From Coccinella septempunctata (taxonomy: Eukaryota; Arthropoda; Insecta; Coleoptera; Coccinellidae), in NCBI RefSeq assembly GCF_907165205.1, contig NC_058196.1, positions 4,382,501-4,446,500 on the forward strand: a stretch of 64,000 nucleotides of DNA, read 5' to 3'. Both the position numbers and the translations under genes were made by a program. Shown one piece after another: positions 20,425-32,476 of the stretch. Numbering within the stretch: position 1 is the stretch's first letter; every line of letters starts with the position of its first letter. The notes under the pieces were generated by a model. The model saw only the letters and a list, made by a program, of their open reading frames with translations, was not told the origin of the DNA and made no database searches.

Positions 20425-20545
20425 AACCCCGTACTAATTCAATACATTTGCAGAATTGATATTCTTTCCGTTAAAAATATTTCTCCACTCATCCTATTGT
20501 TTCAAAATTGTGATTCAATATTTTCAACCCTTCAATAATCAATTA
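20425..20545. repeat. Diverged local repeat, copy 4
   Basis: ATTTCTCCACTCATCCTATT, TTTCAAAATTGTGATTC and AATATTTTCAACCCTTC follow the order of copy 1. It abuts the truncated end of the BEL/Pao gag at 20543. Confidence 0.5.
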
Positions 20546-21352
20546 TACGATACGAGACGTATCTGGATCCAAGCGAGAAAGCAACATATGCGTTAAAACG
20601 AAATCACAACCAACAGCGACATTCATATTTTTCAGGCTTTCCAAATTTATAGCAAAAGTATCTAACAATTTTCGTAATTGTAAAGGATTTTCTGTTTTGA
20701 TAACAGGACAATTTTCGATTTCTAACCAATGTGCTCGAGCCTGAGCGCGAGGGTTAGTATATCGCTTCACAAGCGTATCGTAGGCAATTTGATAATTATC
20801 TGCGGTTGCATTCAATCTCTTAATTAAATCTAAGGGGATACTTTCAAGCGATGAGCGCAAATAGTTGAATTTTTCAACGGGTTGAAGACTATTATTGTTA
20901 TGAACAACCGCATCGAACATGTCCTTGAAACTGGGAAAGTCGCGAATATCCCCAGAAAATTTATTCAGTTCAAGTTTTGGCAACTTTACATGTGGTAAAT
21001 CTGAAGGAGCCCGGGTAGCGTTTGAATTCGAAATAGTGGTAGAATTGAAGGGATCTTCAGAGAAAAGAAACGTATATGTAGAACGTATATCATAATAATA
21101 CTCTAAAAATTGAGCTTTAATCAAATCTTCATTCTCTGAATCATATTCTTTATCAGCGGAATAAATCCCTACTAAGGCACTATGATATTTCAAAAATTCT
21201 TCTTTAATGTCTTCGATGGAGGAATATCGAACCCTTAATTTGGTTAACTTTGATTTGTCCTTTTGACACTCGATGGCTAGTTCTCGTAAAGTATTGATTT
21301 CATTCACGGCACTCTGCCTTAAAGCGACATTACGACGTAGTTTGTCGGACAT
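20543..21352 (-). pseudogene. BEL/Pao-type gag, 3'-truncated
   Basis: 269 codons starting MSDKLRRN. The stretch HVKLPKLELNKFSGDIRDF, then FKDMFDAVVHNNNSLQPVEKFNYLRSSL, is the hallmark of the gag region of BEL/Pao retrotransposons. The following NYQIAYDTLVKRY and ESLKNMNV blocks fit too. The frame is open for the whole fragment, but protease, RT and integrase are missing because the copy stops at the local repeat at 20543. A 5' leader with TTTATATACAT lies just upstream at about 21.41-21.43 kb. No LTR pair is visible in the window. Confidence 0.85.
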
Positions 21353-22285
21353 AATGAATAAGTTTATTCTTGTAATAGAATGAAAAGAGTGCGCCTATGC
21401 AGGGTATACAAAAACCTGATGTATATAAACAATTGGCATATGTGGCTTGAGAACAGAAGTCTGATAAGGATGCCTTTCACCCAGACTGCAAGTGATAAAT
21501 AAATTCGATTCTTTGAATTTTAAAAATTTTGAGAAGTGCAATTATTCTGAAACTTCGAATAATCAAAAATTGATCATAGATACCTATATTTTCCAGACTC
21601 CTCAATATCACTTTGAACAGTCACAGAGGAGAAAAAAAAAATATTTTTTCTGTTTCAATTATTTTTTCTTGTTGAAATTTAAAGAAAAATTGAGCGAAAA
21701 GGTTGCAATCTCTATCCACCCCGAAGGACCATGTTACAAATTTGATTCAATATACTTGAGGTGTAAGAAACTACAGAAAATAAGCGCACCTCCTTTGATA
21801 GCTACCGGAGAGAGAATGAACCTCTTTTCGCATAGGCGTTCGAAATAGGAGAAAATACAGCAGTATGATAACAAATTAAAGATAAACTCAACTGGGCTAA
21901 GAAACGTCCTTACCTTTAGTTCTATTAGCTCCTTCGTAGCTGGGAGATCTCTGACGACGGCGTGGAGGGCCCTCCAAATATGGAACACACGAACTGGCGT
22001 TGCACTGTATTCCCCAAGAAGGCACAGGACGTTCAAAGTCACAATTCAAAATTGGCGATTTTTGAATTAACAAAAATATTCGATATTATGGCGTGGTAAA
22101 CAATTATTATATATCTCTTGCAGAGCGTTAAACGACGAATGCGTGTTCCAGATATGGAACATATGTGGTTGGGCGTTTCTTATCATTCCCACTACTTCAT
22201 TCAATAATGAAAATGAAAAACTAAAGAAAAAATGAAACCTGCTATAATTTCTCCTCAACAAACAAAAATTTTTATGAATTTTGAA
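21353..22285. other. BEL leader and unassigned sequence before the satellite
   Basis: 21353-21490 is probably leader or LTR of the BEL/Pao fragment. The remainder has no supported gene. Two short segments (about 21977-22020 and 22148-22193) share ATATGGAACA and a following CGTT...TATTCCC pattern. On the minus strand a 102-codon frame ends its similarity at AAG|GTAAGG, a good splice donor (about 21915), so an orphan exon is possible but unsupported. Confidence 0.3.
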
Positions 22286-25259
22286 CAAAGTTAGTATTGT
22301 ATACTCCATATCCTAAGACAGTAGTAGGACACCCTGATTTTTAGGCAGAGGAGCAAATAGGTCATTTCAGGGGGGTCAAACCCCTTGCTCATTTTTGACC
22401 AAAAAAATCGAGATTTTCAAAATTGAGGTTGTGTCCTAGGATGGAAGTCTTATCAACGCTGATTACAAAACCGTGAATCCCGAATGCATCAGACGAAAAT
22501 AACAGGAGATATCGCAGATTGAAATTTGCGATTTTTGAAAATTGCCATTTCCAAAATGAAAATCTAAACGGAGGGAGATACGCTCTCAATAATGCTTGCA
22601 ATAGATTAAGCTTTTTCGGGAACCCATATTTTCATAAAAATTTCTCAGATATTCGACACTGTTCAGCAAAAAATCGATTTTATTGTTTTTCCATGTTTCA
22701 TTTTCGAGTTGAATTCGAAGAGCTCTCTGGAGTGCAATTCTCTATGGAATCATCAACTGTTCAGTTTGGTGGAATTAAAAAAGTAAGTATTGTACACTCC
22801 ATATCCTAAGACAGTAGTAGGACACTATGATTTTCAGGCAGAGGAGCCAATATGTCATTTTATGGGGGTCTAACCCCGTGTTCATTTTTGACCAAAAAAA
22901 TCGAGATTTTCAAAATTGGGTTTGTGTGCTAGGATGGAAGCCTTATCAACGCTGATTACAAAACCGTAAATCCCGAATGCATCAGACGAAAATAACAGGA
23001 GATATCGCAGATTGAAATTTGCGATTTTTGAAAATTGCCATTTCTAAGATGAAAATCTAAACGGGGGGAGATAGGCTCTCGAGAATGCTTGCAATAGATT
23101 CAGCTTTTTCGAGAACCCATATTTTCTTAACGATTTTTCAATTATTCGACACTGTTTAGCAAAAAATCGAATTTATTGTTTTTCCATTTTATATTTTCGA
23201 TTTGAATTCCAAGAGCTCCCTGGAGTGCAATTCTATATGGAATCATCAACTGTTTAGTTTGGTGGAATCAACAAAGTTAGTATTGTATACTATATATCCT
23301 AAGACAGTAGTAGGACACCCTGATTTTTAGGCAGAGGAGCAAATAGGTCATTTCAGGGGGGTCAAACCCCTTGCTCATTTTTGACCAAAAAAATCGGGAT
23401 TTTCAAAATTGAGTTTGTGTTCTAGGATGGAAGTCTTATCAACGCTGATTACCAAACCGTGAATCCCGAATGCATCAGACGAAAATAACAGGAGATATCG
23501 CAGATTGAAATTTGCGATTTTTGAAAATTGCCATTTCCAAGATGAAAATCTAAACGGAGGGAGATACGCTCTCAAGAATGCTTGCAATAGATTAAGCTTT
23601 TTCGGGAACCCATATTTTCATAAAAATTTCTCAGATATTCGACACTGTTCAGCAAAAAATCGATTTTATTGTTTTTCCATGTTTCATTTTCGAGTTGAAT
23701 TCGAAGAGCTCCCTGGAGTGCAATGCTCTATGATATCATCAACTGTTTAGTTTGGTGGAATCAACAAAGTAAGTATTCTACACTCCATATCCTAAGACAG
23801 TAGTAGGACACCCTGATTTTTAGGCAGAGGAGCAAATAGTTCATTTTAGGGGGTTCTAACCCCTTGCTCATTTTTGACCAAAAAAATCGAGATTTTCAAA
23901 ATTGAGTTTGTGTGCTAGGATGGAAGCCTCATCAACGCTGATTACAAAACAATGAATCCCGAATGCATCAGACGAAAATAACAGGAGATATCGCAGATTG
24001 AAATTTGCGATTTTTGAAAATTGCCATAAGATGAAAATCTAAACAGAGGGAGATAGGCTTTCGAGAATGCTTTCAATAGATTCAGCTTTTTCGAGAACCC
24101 ATATTTTCATAACAGTTTTTCAGATTTTTGACACTGTTTAGCATAAAATCGAATTTATTGTTTTTCCATTTTTCATTTTCGAGTTGAATTCGAAGAGCTC
24201 CCTGGAGTTCAATTCTCTATGAAATCATCAACTGTTTAGTTTTGTGGAATCAACACAGTAAGTTTTGTACACTCCATATCCTAAGACAGAACTAGGACAC
24301 CATGATTTTCCGGCAGAGGAGCAAATAGTTCATTTTAGGGGGGTCTAACCCATTGCTCATTTTTGACTAAAAAAAAATCAAGATTTTCAAAATTGAGTTT
24401 TTGTATCAGGATGGAAGCCATATCATCGCTTATTACAAAACCTAAAATCTCAAATGGATCAGACGAATATAACAGGAGATATCGCACATTGAAATTTGCA
24501 CTTTTTGAAAAATGCCATTTCCAAGATGAACATCTAAACGGATAGAGATAGGCTGTCGGAAATGCTCGCAATAGATTCCGCGTATTCGGGAACCAATTTT
24601 TCTTCACCAATTTTTCAGATATCTGACAATGTTCAGAAAAAAATCGAGTTTATTGTTTTTCCATTTTTTATTTTCGAGTTGAATTCGAAGAGCTCTCTGG
24701 AGTGCAATTCTCTATGGAATCATCAACTGTTTAGTTTGGTGGAATCAACAAAGTAAGTATTGTACACTCCATATCCTAAGACAGTAGTAGGACACCCTGA
24801 TTTTTAGGCAGAGGAGCAAATAGGTCATTTTAGGGGGCTCTAACCCCTTGTTCATTTTTGTCTTAAAAAAATCGAGATTTTCAAAATTGAGTTTCTGTAT
24901 AAGGATGGTAGCCATATCAACGCTGATTACAAAACCGTAAATCCCGAATGGATCAGACGAAAATAACAGGAGATATCGCACATTGAAATTTGCACTTTTT
25001 GGAAAATGCCATTTCCAAGATGAACATCTAAACGGAGAGAGATAGGCTTTCGAGAATGCTTGCAATAGATTCAGCTTTTTCGAGAACCCATATTTTCATA
25101 ACAATTTTTCAGATATTTGACACTGTTTAGCAAACAATCGTATTTGTTTTTTTTCCATTTTTCATTTTCGATTTGAATTCGAAGAGCTCCCTGGAGTGCA
25201 ATTCTCTATTATATCATCAACAGTTTAGTTTGGTGGAATCAACAAAGTAAGTATTGTAC
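22286..25259. repeat. Satellite array, block 1 (~490-bp monomer, 6 copies)
   Basis: The landmark ATATCCTAAGAC recurs at 22309, 22801, 23294, 23787, 24276 and 24771, spacings 492, 493, 493, 489 and 495 bp. Each monomer also holds GGTCATTTTAGGGGGGTCTA, TGATTACAAAACCG, GGAGATATCGCA and GAATCATCAACTGTTTAG. The block ends at the target duplication of the Penelope insertion. Short reading frames of 60-106 codons occur on both strands in nearly every monomer and are not genes. Confidence 0.95.
25248..25259 (+). repeat. Target duplication left of the Penelope concatemer
   Basis: TAAGTATTGTAC, repeated exactly at 35601-35612. Both copies are ordinary satellite sequence. Confidence 0.8.
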
Positions 25260-25352
25260 AAATCTGAAGTAGTGATCCAAAAATTTTCATTCAAAATAGG
25301 TTTGGTGGTGTAAGGATCAGAAGTAAGCAGGAGAATGATACTCTGTCAGTTC

Positions 25353-25390
25353 GCCGACGTTTCGGAAATGTATTTTTCCATCTTCAGGGC
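25353..25390 (-). ncRNA. Candidate hammerhead ribozyme, unit A
   Basis: Same sequence as the copy in unit D at 35500-35537, where it is described. Confidence 0.5.
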
Positions 25391-25589
25391 TCTACAAAAG
25401 TTATGAGAAGACAATTTTGAACACCAAATAAATAAAAAATTTAAATAAAAGAGCAAACACGAGCTACATTATAAGTTGTTGACTAGAAAAATATCACAAG
25501 AAAAGATGGTGTGGTTAATATATCTATACAGTAACTTGAAAATATAAGGAACGTGTACACAGCCTGAAAAAGTTCTTTCTCTTTCTCTT

Positions 25590-25650
25590 CTATAAAAATT
25601 ACATATTAAAAACAAAATATATGTTATACATAAACGTACATAGTACTTAC
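25590..25650 (-). other. Putative 61-bp intron, unit A
   Basis: Copy of the intron described at 35240-35300. Confidence 0.5.
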
Positions 25651-25935
25651 AAACTAGACAAATGTATCCTCCCAAAATCACTCCATGAAATCTCAAATCC
25701 ATTCTCCAATATTTAATGTTAAAATCATGTATAATTGATTGAAAAGCGGGGACGACAACAGTGCGACCGATACAACGATATGCCGACAGACGGAGGTGAA
25801 ATTAAAGAAACAGCTGATCGGGAAATGAAACAAGGTAAAAAAGGTAAAAAGACATAGGCGTACCCACGCGTGTGATGTGCTGAGAAATCAAGAGTGAAAT
25901 TGAGAGGGGTTTAGAAAATAAAAGTTGATCTCATT

Positions 25936-28418
25936 TCATCTTCCACCTCTTGTTAGTTGGTTCATTTTCATTTTCAATAGGGAGTAATAAAATCTGCTGA
26001 GTTGTTGAATATCAGATCTAGAGTTCACTGAGTCATGGACACTTATCTGCAGCATCTCATAAATCAATCGATTACTCAGGTATGACTCCCTATTTAGTAT
26101 GCGGACGTCTTCAAAATTAAAGATATGTCCCGCGTTCACACAATGTTCGGCTAAAGCTGTTTTGGGGTTGGAAATCGGCAAACGAACAGATCTAATATGT
26201 TCTTGGATTCTGGACTTCAGATATCGGCCCGTCTGCCCTATATAAACTTGAGAACAGTTCAAACAGTCGATCTTGTAAACCACGTTGGAGTTCAGAAAGG
26301 TTGGTGTCGGGTTTTTGATGATACTGAAAAAGTGTCTACCTAAGGTGTTCGAACTCTTGAAGGACAACCTAACGTCCTCCTTTTTAATAATTTTTGAAAG
26401 TCTTTCTGAAAGGCCTTTGATGTAAATGAGTCTGTGGTAACTCGGAACTGCATTCGGAGGTTCCTTAGACGTAATGTCCTGGGGTGGGGGGAGTTTGGGG
26501 GGTTCCCTTAAAATTCTGTCAATGAGAGACGCCGGATAGCTATTGCCCAGTAAGATAGACCTGATTTTTTTAAGGTTTTTTTCGTGAAATCTGCAATCAG
26601 ACAGGTTTAGGGCTCTGAACTTCAGATTTCGTATGATGTTTACTTTATGTATCATGGCATGATGGGATGGGAGTGAAAACCTATATATCTACCAGAGAAA
26701 GTAGGTTTCTGGTACCAATCGACATATAAAACATTTTCGTCCACACGCTCAACTCTCATGTCAAGAAAATTCAGAGCGTTATTTGATTCCAATTCTAAAG
26801 TGAATTGTAATTTAGGGTGGAAGGAGTTGAATGTGTCCAAAACGAGTTGTTCAGTGTTAACGGGTATAGCAATGAAAATGTCGTCAACGTAGCGTTTAAA
26901 AATGGGCACCCAGAAAGGTAATCGGGAAAGACAAGAATTCTGAAGTTTCACCATTACAATGTCACAGCAAATCTGTGAAACACAATTTCCCATTCCGAAA
27001 CCAAAAATCTGATGATAAAATTGTCCGCTGAAACAGAAATAGCTGCTGGCTATCAAAAAGTTGTAAACCAACTTGAAAGTGTTGAAATCAAAATCGGGTG
27101 AGGGGTCGGAAACTACATTCCAACTTTCTTCAATGATCTGCAATGCTAAATCTGTAGGTGTGTTGGTATAGAGAGAAACGACATCAAGTGATACCAATAT
27201 ATAGTCAGGTGGTAGTTTGGTTCCATTTATCGAATTGAAAAAATCAAAGGAGTTCCGGACATAATGTTCATCTTTGACGAATATTGGCTTTAATAGATCG
27301 GCGACAAATTTTGACAACTGATAAATAGGGGAACCTACAAAGCTCAAGACCGGTCTCAACGGTATGCCAGTCTTGTGTATCTTGGGAAGAAAATACATCT
27401 TAGGGAAAATGCCGTTATTACAGGTTAATTTCTCCGCGACAGTTTCCGATATTAGGTCTTTGTTCAGCAGGATCTTGACGAATCTATTATTTTTGTTCTG
27501 GATGCGAACTGTGGGATCAGATTCCAACGTTTGATAGGTATGTGTATCATTGAGAAGTGCCGTACATTTTCCAAAATATTCATCTCTGCTCATAATTACA
27601 GTAACGTTCCCCTTGTCAGCCCTCAAGACAACTATGTGATCTTTATTGTTCGAGAGAAACGTCTGAGTATCCCTCATATCCCGATACAAGGAGGGACTGA
27701 AAGATTTAGAATATTGGTTTGAATTTAAAAAATTCGTAATAGTGTTAACAACTCTACCCCTAATCAAATCTCTATTCTCAAAGTCGTGTTTACCGATAAC
27801 CCTCTCGCAGTCAACGATCACGTCCATCACAGGTATTGTTTTGGTGTAAGGAAGATTGAATTTATGACCCATGCTGAGAAAATATTGCCCATTATTGGGT
27901 ATGGAGAGATCCGAAAAGTTCATAATCCATTTGTCGGTGGTAGTTTGAAGACAAGAAGGTACTCGCATATTCATCAAGTTATTAAACTTGACCATTTGTT
28001 TATTTCTAATCTGGTGAAATTTGAAACTATAAAACCTATTCTGTCTGGTCGAGAAAGAGAAGAACAAATCTTCCGGTATTTCATTTCTAAGTTTTGACTT
28101 TATAACGTCAATATTATGTTTAATCTGTCTTAATTTCCAATGGTAAAAACATATCTCAATATTAAGCACTCGAAACTGAAACTGAGTCAGTGCGTTGTAA
28201 CAATGGTTGACAAAAGGACTGTTGGACAGAACCAGACTAGAAATACAGTTAACGTATCGTGTGATATGAGAGGGTAGAACCTTATGTTTCCTACAGCGTA
28301 AAAGAAATTTTCTGTGATTTTCCAGACTTGCTCGCTTTTTCACCTGATTTGCCCACTGTTTGAAGTTCCTTAGAGTCTCCAAACCATATCGGTGCTTGAC
28401 GTCCTCCATAAAACCCAT
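25936..28418 (-). pseudogene. Penelope protein, unit A (5-bp frameshift)
   Basis: Same protein as unit D, read on the minus strand in two overlapping frames (28418-26652 and 26655-25936). The break is a 5-bp tandem duplication: ATGGGATGGG at about 26660 where units B, C and D have ATGGG. Upstream of it the RT is complete, including FKRYVDDIFIA. Downstream the GIY-YIG endonuclease is complete. Apart from the shift I see a single residue change from unit D in the N-terminal half (NNGQ for NNVQ). Confidence 0.92.
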
Positions 28419-28551
28419 ATTAGAGATGTTGTCAATGAAAAACCATAAAGTATCTCACAAATCTGAAGTAGTGATCCAAAAATTTTCATTCAAAATAGGT
28501 TTGGTGGTGTAAGGATCAGAAGTAAGCAGGAGAATGATACTCTGTCAGTTC

Positions 28552-28589
28552 GCCGACGTTTCGGAAATGTATTTTTCCATCTTCAGGGC
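28552..28589 (-). ncRNA. Candidate hammerhead ribozyme, unit B
   Basis: Identical to the unit D copy. It sits between the end of the unit B protein and the start of unit A, so it would act in the 5' region of a unit A transcript. Confidence 0.5.
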
Positions 28590-28788
28590 TCTACAAAAGT
28601 TATGAGAAGACAATTTTGAACACCAAATAAATAAAAAAGTTAAATAAAAGAGCAAACACGAGCTACATTATAAGTTGTTGACTAGAAAAATATCACAAGA
28701 AAAGATGGTGTGGTTAATATATCTATACAGTAACTTGAAAATATAAGGAACGTGTACACAGCCTGAAAAAGTTCTTTCTCTTTCTCTT

Positions 28789-28849
28789 CTATAAAAATTA
28801 CATATTAAAAACAAAATATATGTTATACATAAACGTACATAGTACTTAC
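28789..28849 (-). other. Putative 61-bp intron, unit B
   Basis: Copy of the intron at 35240-35300. It lies upstream of the unit A frame, the position in which the intron of Drosophila virilis Penelope lies. Confidence 0.55.
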
Positions 28850-29134
28850 AAACTAGACAAATGTATCCTCCCAAAATCACTCCATGAAATCTCAAATCCA
28901 TTCTCCAATATTTAATGTTAAAATCATGTATAATTGATTGAAAAGCGGGGACGACAACAGTGCGACCGATACAACGATATGCCGACAGACGGAGGTGAAA
29001 TTAAAGAAACAGCTGATCGGGAAATGAAACAAGGTAAAAAAGGTAAAAAGACATAGGCGTACCCACGCGTGTGATGTGCTGAGAAATCAAGAGTGAAATT
29101 GAGAGGGGTTTAGAAAATAAAAGTTGATCTCATT

Positions 29135-30039
29135 TCATCTTCCACCTCTTGTTAGTTGGTTCATTTTCATTTTCAATAGGGAGTAATAAAATCTGCTGAG
29201 TTGTTGAATATCCGATCTAGAGTTCACTGAGTCATGGACACTTATCTGCAGCATCTCATAAATCAATCGATTACTCAGGTATGACTCCCTATTTAGTATG
29301 CGGACGTCTTCAAAATTAAAGATATGTCCCGCGTTCACACAATGTTCGGCTAAAGCTGTTTTGGGGTTGGAAATCGGCAAACGAACAGATCTAATATGTT
29401 CTTGGATTCTGGACTTCAGATATCGGCCCGTCTGCCCTATATAAACTTGAGAACAGTTCAAACAGTCGATCTTGTAAACCACGTTGGAGTTCAGAAAGGT
29501 TGGTGTCGGGTTTTTGATGATACTGAAAAAGTGTCTACCTAAGGTGTTCGAACTCTTGAAGGACAACCTAACGTCCTCCTTTTTAATAATTTTTGAAAGT
29601 CTTTCTGAAAGGCCTTTGATGTAAATGAGTCTGTGGTAACTCGGAACTGCATTCGGAGGTTCCTTAGACGTAATGTCCTGGGGTGGGGGGAGTTTGGGGG
29701 GTTCCCTTAAAATTCTGTCAATGAGAGACGCCGGATAGCTATTGCCCAGTAAGATAAACCTGATTTTTTTAAGGTTTTTTTCGTGAAATCTGCAATCAGA
29801 CAGGTTTAGGGCTCTGAACTTCAGATTTCGTATGATGTTTACTTTATGTATCATGGCATGATGGGAGTGAAAACCTATATATCTACCAGAGAAAGTAGGT
29901 TTCTGGTACCAATCGACATATAAAACATTTTCGTCCACACGCTCAACTCTCATGTCAAGAAAATTCAGAGCGTTATTTGATTCCAATTCTAAAGTGAATT
30001 GTAATTTAGGGTGGAAGGAGTTGAATGTGTCCAAAACGA
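29135..30039 (-). pseudogene. Penelope protein, unit B, C-terminal third
   Basis: Starts in the RT thumb region at VLDTFNSFHPKLQF and runs through the GIY-YIG endonuclease to the normal stop. The lost 5' part equals unit D sequence before about 34053. It is fused at 30038-30039 to unit C in the opposite direction. Its first four codons in the open frame come from the antisense of unit C. Confidence 0.9.
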
Positions 30040-31760
30040 CGTTTCTCTCGAACAATAAAGATCACATAGTTGTCTTGAGGGCTGACAAGGGGAACGTTAC
30101 TGTAATTATGAGCAGAGATGAATATTTTGGAAAATGTACGGCACTTCTCAATGATACACATACCTATCAAACGTTGGAATCTGATCCCACAGTTCGCATC
30201 CAGAACAAGAATAATAGATTCGTCAAGATCCTGCTGAACAAAGACCTAATATCGGAAACTGTCGCGGAGAAATTAACCTGTAATAACGGCATTTTCCCTA
30301 AGATGTATTTTCTTCCCAAGATACACAAGACTGGCATACCGTTGAGACCGGTCTTGAGCTTTGTAGGTTCCCCTATTTATCAGTTGTCAAAATTTGTCGC
30401 CGATCTATTAAAGCCAATATTCGTCAAAGATGAACATTATGTCCGGAACTCCTTTGATTTTTTCAATTCGATAAATGGAACCAAACTACCACCTGACTAT
30501 ATATTGGTATCACTTGATGTCGTTTCTCTCTATACCAACACACCTACAGATTTAGCATTGCAGATCATTGAAGAAAGTTGGAATGTAGTTTCCGACCCCT
30601 CACCCGATTTTGATTTCAACACTTTCAAGTTGGTTTACAACTTTTTGATAGCCAGCAGCTATTTCTGTTTCAGCGGACAATTTTATCATCAGATTTTTGG
30701 TTTCGGAATGGGAAATTGTGTTTCACAGATTTGCTGTGACATTGTAATGGTGAAACTTCAGAATTCTTGTCTTTCCCGATTACCTTTCTGGGTGCCCATT
30801 TTTAAACGCTACGTTGACGACATTTTCATTGCTATACCCGTTAACACTGAACAACTCGTTTTGGACACATTCAACTCCTTCCACCCTAAATTACAATTCA
30901 CTTTAGAATTGGAATCAAATAACGCTCTGAATTTTCTTGACATGAGAGTTGAGCGTGTGGACGAAAATGTTTTATATGTCGATTGGTACCAGAAACCTAC
31001 TTTCTCTGGTAGATATATAGGTTTTCACTCCCATCATGCCATGATACATAAAGTAAACATCATACGAAATCTGAAGTTCAGAGCCCTAAACCTGTCTGAT
31101 TGCAGATTTCACGAAAAAAACCTTAAAAAAATCAGGTCTATCTTACTGGGCAATAGCTATCCGGCGTCTCTCATTGACAGAATTTTAAGGGAACCCCCCA
31201 AACTCCCCCCACCCCAGGACATTACGTCTAAGGAACCTCCGAATGCAGTTCCGAGTTACCACAGACTCATTTACATCAAAGGCCTTTCAGAAAGACTTTC
31301 AAAAATTATTAAAAAGGAGGACGTTAGGTTGTCCTTCAAGAGTTCGAACACCTTAGGTAGACACTTTTTCAGTATCATCAAAAACCCGACACCAACCTTT
31401 CTGAACTCCAACGTGGTTTACAAGATCGACTGTTTGAACTGTTCTCAAGTTTATATAGGGCAGACGGGCCGATATCTGAAGTCCAGAATCCAAGAACATA
31501 TTAGATCTGTTCGTTTGCCGATTTCCAACCCCAAAACAGCTTTAGCCGAACATTGTGTGAACGCGGGACATATCTTTAATTTTGAAGACGTCCGCATACT
31601 AAATAGGGAGTCATACCTGAGTAATCGATTGATTTATGAGATGCTGCAGATAAGTGTCCATGACTCAGTGAACTCTAGATCTGATATTCAACAACTCAGC
31701 AGATTTTATTACTCCCTATTGAAAATGAAAATGAACCAACTAACAAGAGGTGGAAGATGA
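30038..31760 (+). pseudogene. Penelope protein, unit C, 5'-truncated
   Basis: Begins at FLSNNKDHIVVLRADKGN, equivalent to unit D from about 33234, and continues to the normal stop, so only the N-terminal 250 or so residues are missing. RT core and endonuclease are intact. A longer open frame from 29952 is a chimera that starts in antisense unit B. Confidence 0.9.
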
Positions 31761-32045
31761 AATGAGATCAACTTTTATTTTCTAAACCCCTCTCAATTTC
31801 ACTCTTGATTTCTCAGCACATCACACGCGTGGGTACGCCTATGTCTTTTTACCTTTTTTACCTTGTTTCATTTCCCGATCAGCTGTTTCTTTAATTTCAC
31901 CTCCGTCTGTCGGCATATCGTTGTATCGGTCGCACTGTTGTCGTCCCCGCTTTTCAATCAATTATACATGATTTTAACATTAAATATTGGAGAATGGATT
32001 TGAGATTTCATGGAGTGATTTTGGGAGGATACATTTGTCTAGTTT

Positions 32046-32106
32046 GTAAGTACTATGTACGTTTATGTATAACATATATTTTGTTTTTAATATGTAATTT
32101 TTATAG
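32046..32106 (+). other. Putative 61-bp intron, unit C, in the 5' region of unit D
   Basis: GTAAGTACTATG...TTTTTATAG, same as 35240-35300. Its place about 370 bp before the unit D start codon makes it the likely 5' UTR intron of the intact copy. Confidence 0.6.
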
Positions 32107-32305
32107 AAGAGAAAGAGAAAGAACTTTTTCAGGCTGTGTACACGTTCCTTATATTTTCAAGTTACTGTATAGATATATTAACCACACCATCTTTTCTTGT
32201 GATATTTTTCTAGTCAACAACTTATAATGTAGCTCGTGTTTGCTCTTTTATTTAACTTTTTTATTTATTTGGTGTTCAAAATTGTCTTCTCATAACTTTT
32301 GTAGA

Positions 32306-32343
32306 GCCCTGAAGATGGAAAAATACATTTCCGAAACGTCGGC
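32306..32343 (+). ncRNA. Candidate hammerhead ribozyme, unit C
   Basis: Same sequence as 35500-35537. It is 134 bp upstream of the unit D start codon, so cleavage would define a transcript 5' end ahead of the intact frame. Confidence 0.5.
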
Positions 32344-32476
32344 GAACTGACAGAGTATCATTCTCCTGCTTACTTCTGATCCTTACACCACCAAACCTAT
32401 TTTGAATGAAAATTTTTGGATCACTACTTCAGATTTGTGAGATACTTTATGGTTTTTCATTGACAACATCTCTAAT

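Noticed and set aside
29952..31760. 602-codon frame starting in antisense Penelope sequence
   Set aside because: The first 30 or so codons are antisense unit B read through the B/C junction. The true content is 5'-truncated unit C.
31994..32227. 77-codon frame present in all four Penelope units (also 25469-25702, 28668-28901, 35188-35421)
   Set aside because: It spans the putative 61-bp intron, has no recognisable domain, and copies are identical only because the units are young. It is more likely part of the pseudo-LTR.
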